In this document: one piece after another, positions 16,296 through 26,374 of the stretch | Numbering within the stretch: position 1 is the stretch's first letter | How the letters are laid out: each line of letters starts with the position of its first letter | Source of the DNA: Streptomyces harbinensis | Lineage (GTDB): Bacteria; Actinomycetota; Actinomycetes; Streptomycetales; Streptomycetaceae | Direction of reading: 5' to 3' | Assembly (NCBI RefSeq): GCF_900116145.1 | Contig: NZ_FPAB01000003.1 | Span: 265,822 to 329,821, forward strand | DNA: 64,000 nt | The notes under the pieces: model-generated | Databases searched by the model: none | The model's input: the letters and a program-made list of their open reading frames with translations, nothing else | What the model was told of the DNA's origin: nothing | Position numbers and translations under genes: made by a program

Positions 16296-17576
16296 GTGGG
16301 CGAACGACACGAACGGCTGCTGCTGGTCTCCACCAACTACGCGCCCGAACAGGCCGGAATAGGCCCCTACGCCACCCAGCTCGCCGAGCACTGGACCCGC
16401 GAACGCCACGCCGAGGTCCACGTCCTGGCCGGGTTACCGCACTACCCCGCCTGGCGGCTCGACCCCGCCTACCGGCACGTGTGGCGCACCGTCGACGAAC
16501 GCGCCGGAGTCCTCGTCCACCGGCGCCGGCACACCGTACCGCCCCGCCAGACCGCGCTGCGCCGCGCCCTGTACGAGGCCACCATCCTCGGCCACGGACT
16601 GCTCGCCCCGCCCCGGATGGGCCGCCCGGACGCGGTGCTCGCGCAGGTCCCCTCGCTGGCCGGCGGCCTGCTCGCCGCCCGGCTCGCCCGCCGCCACCGG
16701 GCCCCGTTCCTGCCCATCGTCCAGGACCTGATGGGCGCCGCCGCCGCCCAGAGCGGCATCCGGGGCGGCGGGCGGGCCGCCTCGGCCGCCTCCGCCGTGG
16801 AACGGCGCGTCCTGCGGGCGGCCACCCTGGTGGGCATCATCCACGAGAGCTTCCGCCCCCGCGTCGCCGCCCTCGGCGTCCCCGGCGACCGCATCCGGCT
16901 GGTGCCCAACTGGTCGCACGTCGCCGGCCCCGCCACCCCGCGCGCCGCCGTCCGGGCCCGGCTCGGCTGGCCGCAGGCGCAGACCGTCCTGCTGCACTCC
17001 GGCAACATGGGCCTCAAACAGGGCCTGGAGGTCCTGATCGGCGCCGCCCGCGAAGCCCCCGAGATCCGGGTGGTGCTGATGGGCGAGGGCAGCCAGCGCG
17101 AACGGCTGCGGGCCCTGGCCGCCGGCCTGCCCAACGTCGAATTCCTGCCGCCCGCCCCCGAGGCCGACTTCCCCGACGTCCTCGCCGCCGCCGACGCCCT
17201 CGTCGTCACCCAGCGCGCCACCGTCCTCGACATGAGCGTGCCCTCCAAGCTCACCTCGTACTTCACCGCCGGCCGCCCCGTCATCGCCTCGGTCGCCGAC
17301 GCGGGCGGCACCGCCCAGGAGGTACGCGCCTCCGACGCCGGCTGGCTCGTCCCGCCCGAACACCCCGCCGCGCTCGCCGCCGCCGCCCGCGAACTCGCCG
17401 CCGACCCGGCCGCCGCCGACGCCATCGGCGCCCGGGGCGCCGACTACGCCCGCACCCGGCTCGGCCGCGCCGCCGGGCTCGCCCGGATCGACGCGCTGCT
17501 CGACGAGGCCCTGACCCGGCCCCGGCGGCAGCCGGCACCGCCCGCCGCCCACGCGACCGAGGAGCAGCCACGGTGA
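16296..17576 (+). CDS. WcaI-like group 1 (GT4) glycosyltransferase
   Basis: 426 residues, GT-B fold. The N-terminal domain opens LLLVSTNYAPEQAGIGPYATQLAEHW and has VLAGLPHYPAWRLDP, the pattern of WcaI-type enzymes of colanic-acid-like clusters. The C-terminal nucleotide-sugar domain shows LLHSGNMGLKQGLEVLIGAA, LMGEGSQRERL and VPSKLTSYFTAGRPVIASV. GTG 16296 follows GGGGGGAGAA, which decides the start. First gene of a three-gene coupled operon: its TGA overlaps the GTG of the Wzz-like gene, which in turn overlaps the flippase gene. Confidence 0.87.
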   Translation: MGERHERLLLVSTNYAPEQAGIGPYATQLAEHWTRERHAEVHVLAGLPHYPAWRLDPAYRHVWRTVDERAGVLVHRRRHTVPPRQTALRRALYEATILGHGLLAPPRMGRPDAVLAQVPSLAGGLLAARLARRHRAPFLPIVQDLMGAAAAQSGIRGGGRAASAASAVERRVLRAATLVGIIHESFRPRVAALGVPGDRIRLVPNWSHVAGPATPRAAVRARLGWPQAQTVLLHSGNMGLKQGLEVLIGAAREAPEIRVVLMGEGSQRERLRALAAGLPNVEFLPPAPEADFPDVLAAADALVVTQRATVLDMSVPSKLTSYFTAGRPVIASVADAGGTAQEVRASDAGWLVPPEHPAALAAAARELAADPAAADAIGARGADYARTRLGRAAGLARIDALLDEALTRPRRQPAPPAAHATEEQPR

Positions 17577-19354
17577 AGGACGCCCCGGCCGGGCACGCCG
17601 CCCCGTACGACGAACCCGACCTGCTGCGCGACCAGTTCCGGCAACTGCTGCGCTACCGGCTGCTCATCGTCTGCGGCATCGTCCTCGGCCTCGCCGGCGG
17701 CGGCTGGCTCGGCCTCACCGCCAACGAGACCTATGTGGCCACCGCCGAGATCACCGTGCGCACCCCCACCGCCGACCCGTTCGCCGGCGGTACCGTCGAC
17801 CGCGTCGCCATGGGCTCCGAACGCCGCACCGCCGTCAGCGACATCGTCGCCCAGCGCGCCGCCGAGGCGCTCGGCCAGCCCGACAGCTTCCCGCAGCTCA
17901 AACGCGGCCTCCAGGTCACCAACCCGCCCAACACCGAAGTGCTGCGCTTCGCCTACTCCGCCGACGACCCGCACCTGGCCGCCGAACGCGCCAACGCCTT
18001 CGTCCAGGCGTACCTCGACAACCGGCAGGCCGACGCGGACGCCACCATCGCCGCCCAGGTCGCCGCCCTGGAGAGCCAGCGCGCCCCCCAGCTGGAGCGG
18101 CGCGACGAACTGGAGGACGAACTCGCCGGCCTCCTCGACGGCAGCGCCGCCTACGACAGCGCCCTGTCCGACCTCACCACCGTCACCGGCACCATCGCCG
18201 ACCTCAACGCCGCCATCGCCCGGCTGACCGCCCTGGACACCACCGGCGGCCGGGTCATCACCGAGGCCGGACCGCCCGGCAGCCCCTCCGGGCCCGGGCT
18301 GCCGCTGCTCCTCGCCCTCGGCTACGTCGTCGGCATCGGCCTCGGCCTGCTCGCCGCCTGGGTACGGCTGGTGTTCGACCCGACCGTCCGCTCGCCCGGC
18401 GACGTCACCCGCGCCCTGCACGCCCCGGTCCTCGGCGTCCTGCCCCGCCCCGGGCGCGGCGACCACCCCGGCGAACAGCTGCTGGCGGACGGGCGGCTGG
18501 CCGAGGAGTACCGCTCGGTGGCGTTCCGCCTCGCCTACGACGAGTCGTTCGCGCAGCGCCGCCGGCTGCTGGTCGTCGCCCCGCGCGGCAGCATCGAGAC
18601 CCCGCTCGCCGCCGCCGTCAACCTCACCGCCGCCTTCGCCGAGATGGGCATGGACGCCCTGCTGGTGGAGGCCGACCTGCGCACCCCCACCCTGACCGAC
18701 CAGCTGCGGCACGCCGACGGGGTACGGCCCGGCTGGGCCGGCTCGCCCGGCGGGCACGGCGGCGACTGGCCGGGCGTCCGGGTGCCGATCGACGCGGGGG
18801 AGTCCGGCATCTTCGACCTGGTGCCCGGCCGCCGGGTGCGCAACGTGCCCCGCGCCCTCACCTCCCCGCCCGCCACCCAGCTCATCAGCCACGCCGACAC
18901 CAAGGGCGCGGTCGTCGTGGTGCTGGCCCCGGCCGTGCTGTCGTACGCGGACGCCATCGCGCTCACCGACCGCGTCGACGGGGTGCTGGTGGTCTGCGAC
19001 CCGAGCGAGGTGCACCGCGACGATCTGACCCGGGTGCGGGAACTCGTCGTCGGGGCCGGCGGCATCCTGCTCGGCGCGGTGCTGCACTCCTGGGGCAGCG
19101 GCACCGACCGGCGCGAGGGCGAGGACGGGTCGGACACCCCGCGCGAGGCCGGCCGCGACCGGCGCGCGGTGGCCGACCGTCAAGCCCCCCGGCCGGTCCC
19201 CGGCCAGGGCCCCCGGCACCGCCAGCCGCCACCGGCCGGCACCGGCCGGGAACCGCAGGGCGGCAACTCCGAGACGATGGGCCTGCGGATCCTCGACCCC
19301 GGTGAACTGAGCGATCATGAAGGTCACACCGACCACCGGAGCAGAAAGCCGTGA
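17573..19354 (+). CDS. Wzz-type polysaccharide co-polymerase with degenerate BY-kinase domain
   Basis: 593 residues. A transmembrane helix at about 29-48 and another at 241-263 flank a periplasm-side Wzz region with predicted coiled coil (LESQRAPQLERRDELEDELAGLL, 167-188). The cytoplasmic part (300-510) follows the bacterial tyrosine-kinase fold: LAEEYRSVAFRLAY, then AxLLVEADLRTPTL at 362-374 (Walker A'). The P-loop position at 336-346 reads APRGSIETPL with no GKS/T, and no tyrosine cluster is seen at the C-terminus, so kinase activity is probably lost. The role is likely chain-length control of the glycan made with the neighbouring Wzx/Wzy proteins. GTG 17573 overlaps the upstream stop. Confidence 0.83.
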   Translation: MKDAPAGHAAPYDEPDLLRDQFRQLLRYRLLIVCGIVLGLAGGGWLGLTANETYVATAEITVRTPTADPFAGGTVDRVAMGSERRTAVSDIVAQRAAEALGQPDSFPQLKRGLQVTNPPNTEVLRFAYSADDPHLAAERANAFVQAYLDNRQADADATIAAQVAALESQRAPQLERRDELEDELAGLLDGSAAYDSALSDLTTVTGTIADLNAAIARLTALDTTGGRVITEAGPPGSPSGPGLPLLLALGYVVGIGLGLLAAWVRLVFDPTVRSPGDVTRALHAPVLGVLPRPGRGDHPGEQLLADGRLAEEYRSVAFRLAYDESFAQRRRLLVVAPRGSIETPLAAAVNLTAAFAEMGMDALLVEADLRTPTLTDQLRHADGVRPGWAGSPGGHGGDWPGVRVPIDAGESGIFDLVPGRRVRNVPRALTSPPATQLISHADTKGAVVVVLAPAVLSYADAIALTDRVDGVLVVCDPSEVHRDDLTRVRELVVGAGGILLGAVLHSWGSGTDRREGEDGSDTPREAGRDRRAVADRQAPRPVPGQGPRHRQPPPAGTGREPQGGNSETMGLRILDPGELSDHEGHTDHRSRKP

Positions 19355-20639
19355 GCAGACCCCAGTGATACGACCCGGGCGCGCCGTCGCCTTCTCCATC
19401 GCCGATCAGGGGGTGGCGGCCCTCACCAACATCGCGGTGGTGATCTTCGCCGCCCGCCAGTCCTCCGCCGGGGCCTTCGCCGAGTTCGCCGTCGTCTACG
19501 CGGTGTTCGCCGTACTGCTGGGTGCCTGCACCGCGTACGTCGGGCAGTCGCTCGTGCTGCGCGGCGGCGCCGGCCGCGACCCGGCCGAACTGGCCAGGGA
19601 CTGCCGCTCGGCCGCGCTGTTCGCGCTCGCCGCCGCCGGGGCGGCCGGGGCGCTGCTCGCGGTCCCCTCGTACGCGCTGTCCGCGCCCGCGCCCGCCGCG
19701 CTCGGCCTGGTGCTGCCGATCGTGCTGACCCAGGACACCCTGCGCTACGCCTTCTCGGTACTGCACCTGCCGCACCTCGCGCTCGCCGCCGACGTCCTGC
19801 GGCTGGCCGTCGCCGTACCGGCCCTGGCGCTGCTGCCGGCCGGGCCGGGCGCCGGGACGCTGGTGCTGGCCTGGGGGCTGTCGGCGCTGCCGGCGCTGGG
19901 GCTGGCCGGGTGGCTGCTGTACCGGGCCACGGCGGACGCGGCCGGGCCGCCGGATCCGGCGGCGCTGCTGCGGCGCGGGCATCTGGGGCAGCGCTTCCTG
20001 GTGGAGTTCGGGGTGGGCAACGCCTCCTCGCAGCTGGCGATCATCGGCCTCGGCGCGTTCGCCAACCCGCTGGCGGTGGGCGCGCTGCGCGGGGCGAGCA
20101 CGGTGTTCGGGCCGCTGAACGTCCTGTACAACGCGGCGACCGGGTTCGGCCCGCCGCTGCTGGGCCGGCAGCCGGGCGGCAAGGCCCGCCCGGCGGCGCT
20201 GGCCGGCGGCGCGCTGGCGGCGGTCGCGGTGGTGTGGGCGCTGGTGCTGTCCGTGCTGCCGGACTCCTGGGGCCGGCAACTCCTGGGCGACACCTGGCAG
20301 GCGGCGTCCGCGCTGATCCCGGCGACCGGTACCCAGTACGCGGCGATGGCGCTGGGCACCTGCGGGCTGCTGGCGCTGCGGGTGCTGAGCCCGCGCGCCA
20401 CCCTGCCGATCCAGCTGGTGTTCTCGCTGGTGTCGGTGGTGGCGCTGCTGACCGGCTACGCGCTGGGCGGCATCCTCGGCGCGGCCTGGGGCCTGGCGGT
20501 GGGTTCGGCGGCGAAGGCGGCGGCGGCCTGGACCCGGGTGGCCTTCGAGGTGCGGGTGTCGGAGGCCGCCGCCACCGGCCGGGACACGGCGCCCGGGCCC
20601 GGGGCGGGGGCGGAGCCGGACGGCAGGCCGGCGGGCTGA
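19317..20639 (+). CDS. Wzx-like polysaccharide flippase (MOP superfamily)
   Basis: 440 residues with about 12 hydrophobic helices and the MOP-type N-terminus FSIADQGVAALTNIAVVIFAARQSSAGAFAEFAVVYAVFAVL. Flippases of this class move undecaprenyl-linked repeat units to the outer leaflet. ATG 19317 overlaps the Wzz-like gene by 38 bp; GTG 19365 is an alternative that drops a polar lead. A strong hairpin follows the stop. Confidence 0.83.
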   Translation: MKVTPTTGAESREQTPVIRPGRAVAFSIADQGVAALTNIAVVIFAARQSSAGAFAEFAVVYAVFAVLLGACTAYVGQSLVLRGGAGRDPAELARDCRSAALFALAAAGAAGALLAVPSYALSAPAPAALGLVLPIVLTQDTLRYAFSVLHLPHLALAADVLRLAVAVPALALLPAGPGAGTLVLAWGLSALPALGLAGWLLYRATADAAGPPDPAALLRRGHLGQRFLVEFGVGNASSQLAIIGLGAFANPLAVGALRGASTVFGPLNVLYNAATGFGPPLLGRQPGGKARPAALAGGALAAVAVVWALVLSVLPDSWGRQLLGDTWQAASALIPATGTQYAAMALGTCGLLALRVLSPRATLPIQLVFSLVSVVALLTGYALGGILGAAWGLAVGSAAKAAAAWTRVAFEVRVSEAAATGRDTAPGPGAGAEPDGRPAG

Positions 20640-20655
20640 GCGGGCCGGCCCACCG

Positions 20656-20689
20656 GGGTGCCGGGGCCGGCGGTACGGCCCCGGCACCC
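20656..20689. terminator. Bidirectional terminator hairpin
   Basis: GGGTGCCGGGGCC (20656-20668) pairs perfectly with GGCCCCGGCACCC (20677-20689) over an 8-base loop, between the convergent stops of the flippase and phosphotransferase genes. Confidence 0.75.
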
Positions 20690-20697
20690 GTCGGTGG

Positions 20698-21648
20698 TCA
20701 GCTGTCCAGGCCGCCCGCGAACGGTGTGTCCCGCCACTGTTCGACGCTGGGCTTGAGGTAGTCCAGCAGTACGGGCAGCTGCGGCACCAGCGTGAGCGTG
20801 GCGATGATCCGCAGCATGCCCACGGCGTTGACGAAGCGCAGGACCCCCTCGTCCAGTTCCCGCATGCCGTTGCGCCGGGCGCCACGGTTGTAGGCGGCTT
20901 CGAGTTCGGGCCCGAGCGCGGCCAGATCCCATTCGACCGGCCCGAGGGTGATCATCTCGAAGTCGGAGTAGCGGTCCCCGTCCACCCCGGCGAAGATGTT
21001 CGCGGGCGGGCAGTCGCCGTGGACGGGCTGGAGGCCGATGCCGGGGAAGCGGGCCTCGAAGGCCGCGCGGGAGCGCACCAGCGGTTCCAGCACCCGCCAT
21101 TCGCGGTGGGCGCGCTCCAGGTCGTCCGCCCCGATGAGGTCGGGGTGCTGTCCGAGCCGGGGCAGGGCCTCGCTGACGAACCACGGTTCGGCCGAGGACA
21201 GGAACTCCAGCCGGCCCGGGTAGTCGCGCAGTGCCGCGTGCAGGTCGGGGATGCTCTCGCTGTTCGCCGCGTAGTCGGGTTCCTTGTCCCGGTTCTCCTC
21301 GGCGTGGGCCCAGAACGTCATCGAGAATCCGTCGCGCCGGACGGGTTCGCGCGGCACGAGCGGGCTGGGGGCGAGGACGGGGACTCCCCGGTCGGCGAGC
21401 CACTGCGTCACCTCCAGCTCGTCCCGCTGGCGGCGGTCGAGGGCGACCAGGTCGTCCGGGCGCGGCAGGACGGTGGGGACGCGGGCCACGACCGGCGAGG
21501 GCGCCAGGTGCACGACGACGGAGAAGACGTCGTGCAGGACGGCGGGGTCGGTGACGGTCAGGCCGAGCGCGCGCCCGGCGGCCACCGCCGCCCCGACGGC
21601 GGCGGAGGTGCGGTCGGTGAGCTGCTGCGGGGTGAGATAGGTGGTCAT
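20698..21648 (-). CDS. APH-family phosphotransferase
   Basis: 316 residues with a kinase-like fold: the Brenner-type catalytic loop reads PVHGDCPPANIF (near residue 213), and the following metal loop is SDFEMITLGPVEWDLAALG instead of the usual DFxxxxxGDPxxD. APH-like enzymes phosphorylate aminoglycosides, macrolides, choline or other small alcohols; the substrate is not predictable. The gene starts at ATG 21648, about 90 bp behind a promoter whose spacer is filled by a TetR-type operator nearly identical to the one at 8.3 kb, and a seven-codon reading frame lies between. Confidence 0.82.
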   Translation of the reverse strand: MTTYLTPQQLTDRTSAAVGAAVAAGRALGLTVTDPAVLHDVFSVVVHLAPSPVVARVPTVLPRPDDLVALDRRQRDELEVTQWLADRGVPVLAPSPLVPREPVRRDGFSMTFWAHAEENRDKEPDYAANSESIPDLHAALRDYPGRLEFLSSAEPWFVSEALPRLGQHPDLIGADDLERAHREWRVLEPLVRSRAAFEARFPGIGLQPVHGDCPPANIFAGVDGDRYSDFEMITLGPVEWDLAALGPELEAAYNRGARRNGMRELDEGVLRFVNAVGMLRIIATLTLVPQLPVLLDYLKPSVEQWRDTPFAGGLDS

Positions 21649-21737
21649 GGGTCCTTCGTCTCAGCGGATGACCGGGGTGACGGGTCGGGTGGGCGGGTCA
21701 GGGGCGGCGGGAACGGCGGCGTCGGCCGTGCCCGGGC

Positions 21738-21761
21738 TCAGACGAAGAAGAGGTACGTCAT
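21738..21761 (-). CDS. Possible leader peptide MTYLFFV
   Basis: ATG 21761 to TGA 21740-21738 encodes seven residues in the 5' region of the phosphotransferase transcript. If the promoter at 21797-21769 is used, transcription would begin within a base or two of this ATG, making it leaderless. It could serve as a translational leader or be chance. No attenuator hairpin was demonstrated. Confidence 0.3.
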   Translation of the reverse strand: MTYLFFV

Positions 21762-21768
21762 GACCCCA

Positions 21769-21797
21769 CCCTAACAAGACGAACCGTCTCGCCTCAA
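21769..21797 (-). promoter_or_regulatory. TetR operator within promoter of the phosphotransferase gene
   Basis: CAAGACG-AAC-CGTCTCG at 21775-21791. On the minus strand TTGAGG (21797-21792) and TTAGGG (21774-21769) flank it with a 17-bp spacer, so binding would block polymerase. Read in the matching direction it equals the 8318-8334 operator at 15 of 17 positions, with both 7-bp arms identical. Confidence 0.6.
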
Positions 21798-21855
21798 TCA
21801 CGTGAGGGAGACGAGCCCCGTGCCTCCGGCCGCCACCGCACCGGCGGTGAGCCCG

Positions 21856-24313
<2,458 letters not shown>

Positions 24314-24587
24314 GGGGTCAGGCTAGCCCCGATTCAGCCCGCGTACTCGGAGAAGATCTCGTTCAGGACGCGCCGGGAATCCGCCGCCACCGGTTCCGGG
24401 GCCGGCAGCGGCAGCCGGGGCGCGAGCCGGGCCGGCTTGCGGCGCGGAACGGGCGGGCCGCCAGCGGTTTTCCGCGGGTGCAGGGGCGGGCCCGGGCGCG
24501 GGACGGTACGGGGGCGGGCGCCGGGGCGCCGCCACGCTCCGCAGTCGGTGCCGGGGAAACCGGCCGCAGCCGATGCTGTCCGATCCC
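24314..24587. other. Gene-poor gap before the pectate lyase promoter
   Basis: No convincing complete gene. On the minus strand the end of an open frame (24334-24378) reads DSRRVLNEIFSEYAG followed by a stop, which looks like a genuine protein C-terminus, but the sequence preceding it is Pro/Arg-rich and shadow-like. It may be the remnant of a lost gene. Confidence 0.4.
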
Positions 24588-24638
24588 TTGTCACTGGCCG
24601 GGGGCACTTCTATTGTCCAACCCCAGAAAGCGCTTTCT
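24588..24638 (+). promoter_or_regulatory. Pectate lyase promoter with palindromic operator at the start site
   Basis: TTGTCA (24588-24593), 17-bp spacer, TATTGT (24611-24616). The perfect 14-bp palindrome AGAAAGCGCTTTCT (24625-24638) starts at about +2, an ideal place for a LacI-type repressor to block transcription. Palindromes with a central CG dinucleotide are typical of LacI-family operators at secreted polysaccharidase genes. Confidence 0.7.
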
Positions 24639-24713
24639 CCATTGCACTGCCCTGTTCTGCGCACAAACGCATCAGCAACCCCCCACGGTGTGGAGAGGAA
24701 AGGCGAGCGGAGC

Positions 24714-26270
24714 ATGAAAGCATCAGTCGCGATGACGCGACTCTGGGTGACCATGGCCCTGGCGGCCCTGGTGGTCGCCACCGGCGTTGTGCTGTCGGTG
24801 CCGAAGGCAGCGGCGGCGACCGGCAACGCCACCGGTTACGCGTCCCAGAACGGCGGCACGACCGGCGGGGCGGGCGGCCAGACCGTCCGGGCCACCACCG
24901 GTACCCAGATCCACGCGGCCCTGTGCAACCGGGCCAGCAGCAGCACCCCGATCATCATCGAGGTGCAGGGCACCATCAACCACGGCAACACCAGCAAGGT
25001 GTCCGGCGGCAGCTGCAATACGGCCGACGGCGTGATCGAGCTCAAGCAGATCAGCAACGTGACGCTGGTCGGTGTCGGCACCGGGGCGCTCTTCGACCAG
25101 GTCGGCATCCACGTCCGCGAGGCCAGCAACATCATCATCCAGAACGTGACGGTGCGGAACGTCAAGAAGTCGGGTTCTCCCACCTCCAACGGCGGTGACG
25201 CCATCGGGATGGAGAACAACGTCCGCAACGTCTGGGTCGACCACGTCACCCTGGAGGCCTCCGGTGGCGAATCGGAAGGCTTCGACGGGCTGTTCGACCT
25301 GAAGAACAACACCCAGTACGTGACGCTGTCCTACAGCATCCTGCGCAACTCGGGCCGCGGTGGCCTGGTCGGGTCGAGTGAGAGCGACCTCTCGAACGGC
25401 TACATCACCTACCACCACAACCTGTACCAGAACATCGACTCCCGGGCTCCGCTGCTGCGCGGCGGCATCGCGCACACCTACAACAACCACTTCCTGAGCA
25501 TCAACGACTCCGGCATCAACTCCCGGGCCGGGGCCCGCGTCAGGGTGGACAACAACTACTTCCAGGACTCCAAGGACGTCCTGGGCACCTTCTACACCTC
25601 GGCGGCCGGCTACTGGCAGGTCAACGGGAACGTCTTCGACAACGTGCGGTGGTCGAGCCCCGGCGGCACCACCAACCCGGCCGGCCCCAACCCGACGTCC
25701 AACACGTCGGTCAGCATCCCCTACTCCTACTCCCTGGACCCGGCCAACTGCGTCCCGGGTGTGGTGGCGCAGACGGCCGGTGCCAACAAGGGCAACCGGG
25801 TCTCCGACGGCAGCTGCACCCCGCAGAACCCGGACCCGGGCAACCCCGGCAACCCCGACCCCGGTAACCCCGACCCGGGCAACCCGGACCCCGGCACGCC
25901 CGGCGGCACCAACCTCAGCCTCTCGGGCGATTCCGACGGCAGCAGCAAGGCCAGCGGCACCAGCTACGGCAACGTCCGTGACAACAACATGAACACCTAC
26001 TGGTCGCCGACCGGCACCACCGGCTCGATCTCCATCAAGTGGAGCTCCGCCACCACCGTCTCCAAGATCAACATCAGGGAGGCGGCGGGCGCCACCGGCA
26101 GGATCGGCTCCTACCGGGTGCTCAACGCCGACACCGGGGCCGTCCTGGCCTCCGGCAACGGCGCGGGAGTCATCAGCTTCCCCGCCACGTCGGTCCGCAA
26201 GATCACCTTCGAGATCACCAGCGCGAGCGGCACACCGCAGGTCGCCGAGTACGAGACCTACGCGAGCTGA
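24714..26270 (+). CDS. Secreted pectate lyase (PL1) with C-terminal carbohydrate-binding module
   Basis: 518 residues. Signal peptide 1-35 (TRLWVTMALAALVVATGVVLSVPKAAAA). The PL1 parallel beta-helix spans about 36-365, with VWVDHVTL (173-180), the calcium-site region DGLFDLKNN (191-199) and RAPLLR (244-249) followed by HTYNNHF. A Pro/Gly/Asp/Asn linker (DPGNPGNPDPGNPDPG, near 376-396) leads to an F5/8 type C-like beta-sandwich (SGDSDGSSKASGTSYGNVRDNNMNTYWSP to the end), which probably binds pectin or plant cell walls. It cleaves polygalacturonate by beta-elimination. Codon choice has more asparagine and lower third-position bias than its neighbours. The promoter and operator are at 24588-24638. 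Confidence 0.92.
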   Translation: MKASVAMTRLWVTMALAALVVATGVVLSVPKAAAATGNATGYASQNGGTTGGAGGQTVRATTGTQIHAALCNRASSSTPIIIEVQGTINHGNTSKVSGGSCNTADGVIELKQISNVTLVGVGTGALFDQVGIHVREASNIIIQNVTVRNVKKSGSPTSNGGDAIGMENNVRNVWVDHVTLEASGGESEGFDGLFDLKNNTQYVTLSYSILRNSGRGGLVGSSESDLSNGYITYHHNLYQNIDSRAPLLRGGIAHTYNNHFLSINDSGINSRAGARVRVDNNYFQDSKDVLGTFYTSAAGYWQVNGNVFDNVRWSSPGGTTNPAGPNPTSNTSVSIPYSYSLDPANCVPGVVAQTAGANKGNRVSDGSCTPQNPDPGNPGNPDPGNPDPGNPDPGTPGGTNLSLSGDSDGSSKASGTSYGNVRDNNMNTYWSPTGTTGSISIKWSSATTVSKINIREAAGATGRIGSYRVLNADTGAVLASGNGAGVISFPATSVRKITFEITSASGTPQVAEYETYAS

Positions 26271-26276
26271 CGGCGG

Positions 26277-26314
26277 CCGGTGCCGGGGCGTCGGACGCGA
26301 CACCCCGGCACCGG
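26277..26314. terminator. Terminator hairpin after pectate lyase
   Basis: CCGGTGCCGGGG (26277-26288) pairs with CCCCGGCACCGG (26303-26314), a 12-bp perfect stem with a 14-base loop, seven bases after the pectate lyase stop. Confidence 0.75.
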
Positions 26315-26320
26315 ACCCCC

Positions 26321-26355
26321 GCCGGCGCCCCGTCGGGACGAGACGGGGCGCCGGC
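26321..26355. terminator. Terminator hairpin for the minus-strand P450 operon
   Basis: GCCGGCGCCCCGTC (26321-26334) pairs with GACGGGGCGCCGGC (26342-26355), a 14-bp perfect stem with a 7-base loop. It lies 20 bp beyond the SMP30 gene stop. With the neighbouring hairpin it insulates two convergent transcripts. Confidence 0.75.
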
Positions 26356-26374
26356 CCCCGGCGGGCGCGGGCGC

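Noticed and set aside
24334..24594. 86-codon minus-strand frame before the pectate lyase
   Set aside because: Only the last 15 residues look protein-like; the rest is Pro/Arg-rich and it overlaps the promoter. Kept as a possible gene remnant rather than a gene.
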